DNA of 23,628 nucleotides from Hemicentrotus pulcherrimus. Lineage: Eukaryota > Echinodermata > Echinoidea > Camarodonta > Strongylocentrotidae. Below the pieces are notes generated by a model that was not told the DNA's origin, made no database searches, and worked only from the letters and a program-made list of their open reading frames with translations. Shown in pieces: positions 9,896 through 19,600 of the stretch (its first letter is position 1; each line of letters starts with the position of its first letter). The translations under genes were made by a program, and so were the position numbers. The DNA lies in contig BEXV01002561.1 in assembly GCA_003118195.1 (NCBI GenBank), forward strand, positions 25,512 through 49,139, written 5' to 3'.

Positions 9896-11383
9896 GAACA
9901 AAAATCCTTCAAAAAAGAAAATTTGAGAAAGAAAGAAAGACATATTGAATCAAACGGACCTACTAATGGGGGAGAAATTGGGGCTTCAATCCCATACTCA
10001 TATATGAAAATACCAATCAACAACAAAGGTTTATTTTAATTTTACAAAAGTGTGAAATATTTATTCATAGAAATCTTTCAAAAACCATCAGGGCTTACAA
10101 ATTCATGAATATATATATGGTTGTAGAAACTTCTAATATTCCTAGTGTAGCCCTTGAATAAAAAACATTATCAAATGAGTAATTTTACTTCTTTTTAACT
10201 ACAGGCTCTGAACTGAAAGATATGGTAGCACAATGTATACAAATCATATATGTTTACATTGAATTGTTTCCAGAAGGGTGGTGCCATAGCTTGAATTGAT
10301 GTCATATCAATTTTACCATACAGTTTATATGAAGAAGAAAACACCGTTACAACAATTTATCATTAAACAGTAAAGGAATGCTCAGTACTACTACACATGT
10401 GTAAAATTTGCAACATTTTGTTTGTTGTATATTTGTAAAACTGCAGAAGAAAAAGGAAATCAAACAGAAATAAATAAATCAAATCAAATAAAATACATTG
10501 CTATCAGAGATCACCAATGGGAGGGCAGCAAAAGAGAGCAAAATTTCAGAGCAAAATATATCAATAACTCTTTATTTGTTGTGTTAGTAGATACTGAAGG
10601 AACATACTTCATGCTATTAGCTTCCAAAGTATGCTCTGAAACCTTAATCTTTTCAGGTAATGCAGATCAAAGGAAACAAAATTATATCAAAGCAAAAAAA
10701 CTGTTTGTATATCAAAACACTGGGATATCATTACTGCATTTGCAAAGAATAAGTAAATCATTCTTTTATTTGGAATGTACATTTTACGTGTCAGAACACC
10801 CATTACCAAAAGTCCAATAATACACAAATCACTATGCTTCAACTACACAAGAATAGTTAAAATGCAAATATTCAAAAACAATAAATTATCTCAATGTTTT
10901 TAAAATTATAAGGTGCCTGCTCCGGCTACTCGTATTATAAATTTACCTAATTAATGACTACAATTTATCTACTTTGTTAGGTAGGTACATGTATGGTCAT
11001 CATTCAACAGTTTTTTGTCCAGATTTGACCAAATGCATACATGTAGCTGAGCCAGCACAGAGGTCGATTCTCAATGGCACTGTCTCAGTTCCTGATATAT
11101 ACCTCAGCTATTTACCGCTATTAAACCTAAATTCATTCGAAATCGGGGACAGAAAACAAAATATCTTGCTCAGGAATTTTTTAACATGAGAATGACAGAA
11201 CTCCAAAATTCAAAGGGTTTCTTGAAATTCCCTCTGTGTTATTGACATTGTAGAGTATTAACTTCCAAGATATGTGTAACGCCTTATTTTTCCACGTATG
11301 TTTGTGATCGCACACAAAAGGAAGCTTGTAATTTTTTGTTTTGTTCAATAAGATATTGTTTTTCATTGTATTTTGTTTGTTAC
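9896..11383. other. AT-rich non-coding stretch, possibly 3' UTR of the minus-strand gene
   Basis: No exon is supported. A 132-codon open frame at 10422-10820 (plus) begins at a TTG and has no recognisable motif or splice context. TTTATT words, which read AATAAA on the minus strand, occur at several places (for example near 10568) and could serve the minus-strand gene, but none is clearly favoured. Confidence 0.4.
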
Positions 11384-11446
11384 AGCGCTTAGAGACTTCC
11401 GTGGTAAGCGCTTTATAAGCACCGTTTTTATTATCATCATTATCTA
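11384..11446 (+). repeat. short hairpin plus ATT-rich tail, likely a SINE or MITE 3' end
   Basis: AGCGCTT at 11384-11390 and AAGCGCT at 11406-11412 bracket AGAGACTTCCGTGGT. They are followed by TTATAAGCACC and an ATT/ATC-rich tail. The phrase GCGCTTTATAA followed by ATTATT triplets is a common repeat 3' end in marine invertebrates (from memory). No matching 5' head was found nearby. Confidence 0.55.
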
Positions 11447-12721
11447 TATTTGTGGACAGTGATTTCAGTTGACGTCTGTTTTCTTTGCACTCTTCGTGCT
11501 ATATTGCCTCTAAATAATTTGCATTATCTTGTCATAAATGGTAAAAAAAAGTACATTAATAGTTGATTAACAGAATTGATTAAGATCATTGAGTAAACAA
11601 ATACACCTGTTTTCACCCTCTTTGGAAAATATATATATTCTTTGAAGTAAGCATTGGACATTAGATAATAAAACATGATAAGGCAAGTCTTGCACTGGTG
11701 TAACTAATTAGAGAAAGGCAACAATTACATTTTATTCTTTCCACGTTGATATTTTAAAGAAATGTACACCGACAATATCAAACAAATATACCATGCAATG
11801 AGAGGCTCTACAGTGTAGTTGAAATTATGGATCCAGGTGGCAGGAATAGCACTATTTCTGTCGCCGCGAGCCATAATTTCACTAGTGGCTTGAAATAGTG
11901 CATGAAATAAAAGAAAATAGAAAAATAGAAAATAGTGGAGATCCATCTGATTTGAATGCAATATATACATGTACATATAAAGTAAAATGGATAAATTGCA
12001 TGTGAAAACAATCAAAGAAGACTTGGAAGAACAAAAATGCCTTAAAAAAGAAAACAAATAATATGATGTTTGCATCTAATCACATATATACATACATTTA
12101 AGTTCATGATAATTACCTCAATGAGTACCAGCAATGCTCTTTGATTCAATATTAGATATCATTTTATCACTTTCTTTTTATTTTCCCTAAACAAGTGCAT
12201 CAAGTCTTCCATCCAACATGCAGTGTCAACCATTCAAGTTATCACCGATATCACCTGAACATAAGCAGCAAACATATAGCAATGTATACAACAAATATTT
12301 GATGTGGGACTGAGTGAGTGACAATTGAGTTTTCACCACAGGACAGAAGGAAAATGGCTTTGTTTCATGCCTGAAATCTCTTTGGCTGCCAATTACTTGG
12401 ATTAGGTAAACATTTTACCCATCATTTAGCCTGGATACATACATGGCTCAAGTCTTATTTAGATCCCATAGAAGTATCATACATGTGTAAACTGACTTAA
12501 ATCAATGAGACCTTTCTAACATTAAGAAGCTTTCCAAAATTGCGGCATTAAAACGTGTGGTGGTAGATACGCAGTTGCATGATGTGCTTAGGTGCAGCTG
12601 GAAGACCTCTGTTGGCCAATCATGGCTTCTAAATAATTAGCGTGAGTTTTTCAGCTGGCTTTCATAATTTCAGGGTAGAATAATCGGCCAAAACTTTGAC
12701 TGAACACATTTCTGCCGGTAT
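11447..12721. other. non-coding stretch between the convergent genes
   Basis: No exon was identified on either strand. The open frame at 11725-12075 (minus) has no family motif and no upstream splice partner in phase that I could find. It may be 3' UTR of the minus-strand gene if the alternative last exon at 12722-12919 is used. Confidence 0.4.
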
Positions 12722-12919
12722 CTACTTGAATACCGGACCCAGGTTTCGCAAGACTATGTCTCTATCGATTGAGCCATTGTACGTATTGTCATCTTCTGTG
12801 ACTTTCGACCAGTCAAAGGTCTGATTACGATTCATAAGAATGAGCAAGGAGGATGAGAAACAGTTCCATTCATAAACCATCGCCCACAGCACATGTTCTC
12901 CAGTAGAGGTGTCAAGGGT
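12722..12919 (-). CDS. possible alternative last exon of the PWWP3-family gene
   Basis: A minus-strand frame of 65 codons plus stop runs from 12919 to 12722. It follows an AG acceptor (CCTTTAG) and is in phase 0, the same phase in which the exon at 13657-13737 could end. Visible residues include TGEHVLWAMVYEW and DWSKVTEDDNTYNGSIDRD. Against it: the pyrimidine tract is weak, the matching donor GTCATT is poor, the acceptor and the first codons lie in the A-box region of a SINE head, and I recognise no family similarity. I regard this as a guess at an exonised segment and not as an established exon. Confidence 0.22.
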   Translation of the reverse strand, partial: TLDTSTGEHVLWAMVYEWNCFSSSLLILMNRNQTFDWSKVTEDDNTYNGSIDRDIVLRNLGPVFK

Positions 12920-13056
12920 CTAAAGGATACATCACCGGACTATGGATCACATGGTTCGCAGTTCAAGTCCCGCCGCAGCACTAATGTCCTTTGGTAAGAC
13001 ATTAATCTACGTTTGCCACTCTCCCCCAGTAAATGGGTACCTGGTAGGGAGACAAT
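12903..13056 (+). mobile_element. tRNA-headed SINE, copy 1
   Basis: A tRNA-like head has an A-box-like string GGGTCTAAAGG (12916-12926) and a B-box match AGTTCAAGTCC (12960-12970). It is followed by a body reading GCACTAATGTCCTTTGG, AAGACATTAATCTACG, TTTGCCACTCTCC and AAATGGGTACCTGG. The same body occurs in reverse orientation near 15138-15240 and 16820-16905. The copy is followed by a (GT)9 run at 13061-13078. Pol III-type promoter boxes plus multiple copies support a SINE. Confidence 0.8.
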
Positions 13057-13060
13057 CCTT

Positions 13061-13078
13061 GTGTGTGTGTGTGTGTGT
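13061..13078. repeat. (GT)9 microsatellite
   Basis: An uninterrupted GT dinucleotide run sits directly after the body of SINE copy 1 and may be its degenerate tail. Confidence 0.95.
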
Positions 13079-13079
13079 A

Positions 13080-13256
13080 ATTGGGTTTTTACAGACGTGT
13101 ATCAATCAGATACGATTATTTACGTCTGGGGACCGACCTTTAACGTCACCATCTTAAAGACATGACGAAGTTTCAAACCTGCGTCCTCGGCTGAATCAGT
13201 TTGTAACTTCCATTGTAAACTGGATTACAGGCACACGCCACAACGCCCCGTTGAAT
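13080..13256 (-). mobile_element. SINE-like element with a 7SL RNA-like head
   Basis: On the minus strand, reading from about 13250, the head reads GGGGCGTTGTGGCGTGTGCC then TGTAATCCAG. It closely resembles the 5' end of 7SL RNA and Alu (GGCG-GGTGGCGCGTGCCTGTAATCCCAG). Further on, GCAGGTTTGAAACTTC is B-box-like. The body ends near the GT run. It contains a small hairpin, CAGACGT and ACGTCTG around GTATC-AATCA-GATAC (plus strand near 13093-13129). It faces SINE copy 1 tail to tail, so the two may be one composite unit. A chance or tRNA-derived resemblance cannot be excluded. Confidence 0.45.
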
Positions 13257-13305
13257 GCTTTAGCTCATATATACAGTCTGGGTATTAAGTGCAGTAGAGT
13301 ACATT

Positions 13306-13665
13306 CATGTCTAGATCTCGAATGACCTACTGACTGGTCACTGCTATTTAGGGGTCATCCAATGTCTAGATATCTGTTGACCTGTTGACTGGTCACTGCC
13401 ATTCAGGGGTCATCCTATTTCTTGATCTCTGATGACCTGTTGACTGGTCACTGCTGTGTAGGGGTCATCCTATGTCTAGATCTCTGATGACCTGTTGACT
13501 GGTCACTGCTGTGTAGGGGTCATCCTATGTCTAGATCTCTGATGACCTATTGACTGGTCACTGTTGTGTAGGGGTCATCCTATGTCTAGATCTCTGATGA
13601 CCTATTGACTGGTCACTGTTGTGTAGGGGTCATCCTATGTCTAGATCTCTAATGACCTGTTGACC
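13306..13665. repeat. 55-base minisatellite, about 6.5 units
   Basis: TGACTGGTCA recurs at 13331, 13386, 13441, 13496, 13551 and 13606, with a partial copy at 13661, always exactly 55 bases apart. Units share GGGGTCATCC, TATGTCTAGATCTCT and GATGACCTGTTGACTGG. The four units from about 13430 to 13650 are nearly identical and the left units are more diverged. The right edge runs into the coding exon at 13657-13737 of the minus-strand gene, so that exon's end is built of array sequence. Confidence 0.97.
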
Positions 13666-16600
13666 ATCCATGGGAATGACTCTCTCTGCTTCATCTTTAC
13701 TAACCCTGTGAACCTTCTGGTAGGCAAAGTTGAGAGCCTGAAACAAGACATGACAAAGAAATGCATTTAATAGAATTTTGCAAAAACCATAGGGACATTA
13801 CGTGGTGACATGTAAAATGGACATATTAAATTGAGAAAATACCATTCTAAAATACTGCACTCGCAAGTAATCTTGACGTCCCAATATTGATGCCATATAA
13901 ATTTTCACAAACTCAAACCAAACTCACATTTGATTGTTAAAGATGACATACATGTATAGTTGTATACTGTAAATCATATCTGCCAAACTTATTTGATAGC
14001 AAAAGGAAAGCTGAATATTAAATGAAAATATATTTACTGATCTAGTCATCCGAAGAGGATTGCCCACTAGGAACAGGAGGTCCCAAATGTGAATACACCT
14101 AGTGCTTTCAATGAATGTTATTTCCAATAATTATTCAATTCTATCCAATTTTTTATTCAATTCAATTCAATTTGTTATTCAATTCAATTCAATTCAATTT
14201 GTTATTCAATTTGTTTATTTCAATTCCAACAAATACCGGTACAGTAAAAATATATTTTTTGAATATAATAAAAAATACATACACAACTTTAATTTAAACA
14301 ACTCTACAAAATTGTGCGATGGGAATTTTTATTATCAAGTTGTAGTTTTGTTTTATTTCCTTCTTTTCATATAGCTTGTCCCAATTATTTAAATGTATTT
14401 AATGCAAATATGACAGGTATTGAAACACCAAAACTTACTATGCAAGACTCATATTAGGATAGTTGGAATATAAAACCTTATTTCATTCAAAGATTTTCAA
14501 ACTGAATTCATAACGGCCACATTGCCCTTGAAAAAAATAAATAATGGGTTGATCTATCGCATAAAACAGTGTAAACAGTACCTCCGGTAAAGCAACATCC
14601 ATCATGTATCGCGTACTAGACAAGGGAGATTTGTCACGGGTTAGGAGATTCTTCAAATAGTCCATGATATCCATTCGCTGAAAAAGTAGAAAAACAATAG
14701 TAATAATAATAAAGCGAGTACCGAAGCTGTGACGTCATAAAAATCAATTTTTAGAATTTCTCAATATTTTCTTCATTTTCCGAAAGAGCATCAAAAATAA
14801 TGTCCAAATGTCAAAAACCAATTGAATATGTATTGGCTGAGATATGACCATCTGAATAAATATATGTCCTATGGGAACTCAGTGTTATATGCTCTGGCTC
14901 CTAGGAAATTCTAAAAATTAATTTTTGATGACGTCACACTTCACCACTCTATAGCGCATAATACAAAATGAAATTACATCTCTATGCGCTTTGAAAGAGC
15001 TTTGGAAATTATAACACCAGCCAATAGTAGCATTGGATCTTTATAGTGCTCACATCTATCTTGCAAGGTGCTCAAGGGGATCTGACATTGCGACAACATT
15101 ACTCTGGCCCTTACTAAGCTACTGATTATTTCTTACTGACACCAATGTATCACCTGGGTGGAGAATGGAAAATAAAGATGGATGTCTTGCCAAAGGGCAT
15201 TAGTGCCACCGCAAGGCTTTCAACCAAAGACCTTCGCATCTGCAGTCAGTGTATAAAACACTCGACTATGACACAAGAACGAGATACAATATAAAGAACA
15301 CCACACTTATCATTGCTTCATTGTTCAGGTGTACTCCTCATAATGCTACCTTTTATGTACAACATGAGTATAACCACATCCAAATATTTCTCATAAATTT
15401 CTAGGTGAACTGGTAGCAGGGATCCCACATTTGTTCCTGGCATTATTCTGTCAGAGATACAAGTTTAGGACTAGGGTTGAGATTGGGTTTAAGGTGTACT
15501 TTGGGCCAGGATTGAATGTAAAAAGTGAGTGTTACAGATTGACTGCAGAACAATCGTTGCCTGAACATGTATTATATAATCCCAGGTTCTGTACCATATA
15601 ATTCTAGGCCCTGTATTATAAACAGTTAAACTTTTTTTTAAGGTGATATTAATCACGAATATGAACATAAGATATAGCAGACTGCAAACCGGCGATTGAA
15701 AAGAGGACTTGTGATTGATTTGGATCTATCGCAACTCTTTATGAGACAGGGCCCTGGATGCCTATCAAAACAAGACACACTGATTTACAAAGAATCCACA
15801 TCTATGCTACCAAATAAACTGATTGATCGACGAACATTACTCTGGGAATGTCTCACCTTTTTCTCACTGATGAGGGCACCACAGGATCCCCATTTCAGTC
15901 TGCCTTTGTCGTTTGCATTGCTGGATAGAAACCACTGGTGTCTGACGCTAGGCACCGTACCATGTTGGATCCCAAAAAGGTATTCCTAGGGTTAAAATAA
16001 TAAAAATAACATAAGTAATGATAATAAATGCTATAGTCACATCACATATCAAGGATTCAGTGACACAAAGAAGTAACTCCATATTTTGCCAAAATGAGTA
16101 TTTGATATCAAAATGTTCAGAAAAATGTGGGCTTTCCAGGAAACACAAAGATGAAGTTGAGTTCTGGTCATGCCATTGCATTGTGAAAGAAACGGTGTCG
16201 AACCAATCAGAAAAGGTTGATCATCTAGCATATAAGTATTTGTGTGCATTGCAAGGTTCTGGAATCATCAAAATGATAAGAAATTTGGCCCAGTCTTGGT
16301 AAAGTTACAAGTACTGTACACAGAAGGATGGGACTACACAAACATGTGGCATAAAAATCGGAACGATGTTACATGCCATTCTTAGAATATGAGGGCATTT
16401 GGGAACATGTTTTATCTGATGTTCTTCCATCCTTGCATAATACCAGACCCAGTAACGCTCACAAATTATTTTTCACCTCTTCTCAGAACTCCAACCTCCT
16501 CTTTAACTCCACCCGACACCCCATTGAAGTCAATGGCTAGTGAAACATAGACTTAACTCCTTAATGCCCGAGTGCCCAGTGACACATAAACTACTTTTTT

Positions 16601-19600
16601 TTTTTTTAATTGAGTAACGTCTTTGTGTCACTGACCCCTCAATATGTATACCACTTATATTACTACGTTCCTAAATGCTTTACACTCTAATTACCCCAGT
16701 CTTTGATTTAATCGCTATTCTGGATAATGATAGTGCACATGCTCTGCTCCCGGGTATTCAGGCAAGCACCATATTTCAAGTACACACATGTTAATCCAAC
16801 CACATCAAAATTTACATCCTACCAGGTACATATTTATCACCTAGGTGGAGAGAAGCTATGTAGATAACAAGCCTTGCTTACAGACATTAGTGCTATGCCA
16901 CTACCAGCGCACAGTTCAAATACTATTCACAGGCCTATAAAGATGCATATACATTTTAATGATAGGGCATGATGCATGTTGGGCATGTTGAAATCAATGA
17001 GATGTACTTGGTCCAAACTGCTAACCTCATTGTTCATGATGTGGAAGTGGTAATTAATTACTAGTAGTTATCATTTGTTCATATATCATATAGTTTCACT
17101 TACCTTTGTCTGTTCACTTCTCATATGCTCCAGGAGACGTTTCTCTTTGCGTTGCCATTTCCTTTTTCTACAGATGAAAAAAGAGGAGAATTAATTCACA
17201 ACCAGAATGCGGACTGAAAGCGGACAGGAATTTGGAGAGTTTTATATACATGAGAGCTTCAAGATGCTATGGAATAATGATACATGTACCGGTACTGAAG
17301 ATTAGGATCTACTATGGCAAATCAAAATACAAAGAAATGTGAAACATGGTATACAATGCAGGAAGTTGAGATAAAATGTTGTCCCCCTAGATACTTCACT
17401 TGGACAAAACAAAATATTTAGCCCCTAAGATCTTTTAGCACACTAGCATGAAAGTGATTCAAAACATTTATGTCTTTTATTACAAGAACTTTATATGACC
17501 TTTAAGGCTAAAGACAACCAACTTACAATCTTGTGATATCTTTTGAGTTTCCATTGTAGCTGTTCTTAACACTATTCTGACTTTCATTGAGGCTTTCATC
17601 CTCCTCCTTCTCCTCCTCATCATCGTCATCATCATCATCGTTGTTGTCATCATCAACAGGCTGGTTGATCTTTGGACGGTGAGGGGGGTATTCTGGGCTG
17701 CTATGACCTACGACGAGGGCTGGAGAAGGAGGGGATGTTGAGTGAGGGGATGGGGGCGGAGAGTCAAAGTATGCTTAAAAGAAAGAGACAAAATAAGTCA
17801 TAAATATCACAGAAATTTGTGAGGAAAATAGAATGCCAGGTTTCCAATGATTGCTTAAAGCCCTATTGCACTACCAATAGCTACTTGCGCCCTCTATACA
17901 GCCAATAATCATTAAGGGGTACCAGTTGATCCCCCATGATGCCCTTTTTCTTATGTTAATTGAGAGTTGATTTGATGAGATAACCACCTGCCAGCAACCT
18001 TGCAGGGAGGTCAAATCCCTCCATGCCAAACTAGTGTAGAGGGGATTTAAGAAATGTCACTTATCAAGTATCAAAATCAATAGTATTATTGGTGGTAAAC
18101 CATAACTGAAAAACAGTTGTGTAGAATAATTGGTATATTGCTCCACTTCCAGTTTTAAATAGCACACTGTGAACATATATCACTCGATTTTCCTTGCACT
18201 TGAGCCATTTGGTCATGTCAACGCCATTGATCTTTTAAACTGCTTTTGGCTTGCCATCAGGAGCGTGCTTTAGGCACTTCAGAGATAAAGATAATTAAAA
18301 AAGATAATTTGAACCGATATGAAACTAGACTATATTTATGCACAAGGTATAGTTCTAGTAAAACTCTAAAAGTTCTAGTAATAAAGATGATACATTGCTA
18401 TAAATTGGATTGGTTTCACAAGAAAGGAAGAAAGAAAACAAACATCTATTTGAAAGTACTCACCATCATTTGGTTTGAAGAAGTCTTCATAAGAGTTCAC
18501 TTTACCAAGACCTGTGGGGAAGAAAAAAATGTTCATACATTATCTAAAATCCATGAACTTTAATTGATATGGCAGTAAACAGAAGGTCTAATTTTCAGGT
18601 CTTAGATATTTCCTCACTGTTTTCAATGTTGAAGTTGATTAAAAAACATAAGAGCATATCAAGGAAAATCGAGGTAGTAAGTAGATACCATACAATTAAT
18701 AATTAATATAATCAAAACAATATTGAAATTGAATAGCTTTTAATTTGTCAGATATACAAGGATATATCGCACTCACTTAGAGGATATTTCACTTGACATG
18801 CGGACTTGTGAAATACGCTCATCAGCTTGTGGGATATACACTTGTATCACACAAGCCATTCAACATGAAATATATTGTATAATTACAAAATCTAAAAGTA
18901 CACAAACTTGAATTCTGAACTTTTGTAATATGGGTAAATCTAGAGCAAGAAAAAACAGAGGAAAACTGAATGCAGTCACAATTACAAGAGAGACTTAGAA
19001 ATTGTCAAAAACATCCATTGTATGAGGGGAATTGAACAACATATAATATACAAATAATGAATGGTTATGAGTTCAATAGTGCGAATATTTTCATGAGTTG
19101 AATAGAATTAACGTTAATCTTTCAACGAAAGAAAATATTCGCACTATTTAACGAATGAAAAACATTCATCATTTGTTTTATACAACATCGAAGAAGATCT
19201 AATAGAACATTAATCAACAAATTATGCTTCACTCTTTATATTAAAGAGAAAGTCCAGTACTGGTTAAAAAAGAAAATTAATTTTCACAGAATCAAACGAA
19301 ACTTACACTGAATGTTCAAGATAACAAATAAATAATATGTGCCAAACAATTTTGGAAGAAAATGTATACTGGCTGAGTAATTAGCATAGAAAGACAAGGA
19401 AATAAAGGTAGTACCAACCCCGACACCATGTGTGTTGTCCCATATATAGCTTTCTGTGTACAGTGCTTGTTACTCGGTCAAATTTATTATGATTTTGATG
19501 ACTCCAGACCCTTGCAGTGCACACCAATACTTACATGCTACATGCTTTCTTTCACATTGCAATCACATTACCAGTACTAAAGTTTAGCAGAGAGGTACGC

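Larger units (their letters stand above)
14678..15856 (-). other. intron of the PWWP3-family gene carrying a MITE, a SINE and a second MITE
   Basis: The intron holds the CRE-ended MITE (14730-14937), SINE copy 2 (15138-15274) and a GGGCC-ended MITE (15607-15753). The remaining sequence shows no exon. Confidence 0.7.

Noticed and set aside
10422..10820. 132-codon open frame on the plus strand
   Set aside because: It begins at a TTG, has AT-driven composition (Lys, Asn, Ile), no recognisable motif, and no splice partner. It looks like chance in AT-rich DNA.
13924..14374. Overlapping frames around the ATTCA run
   Set aside because: They are products of the pentamer repeat and AT-rich intron sequence.
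15948..16302. Overlapping open frames on both strands next to the exon at 15857-15985
   Set aside because: No family motif, no consistent splice sites, and the minus frame differs from that of the exon.
18246..18563. 105-codon plus-strand frame
   Set aside because: It is intronic and partly opposite the 18464-18511 exon; its first codon is not ATG and nothing in it is recognisable.
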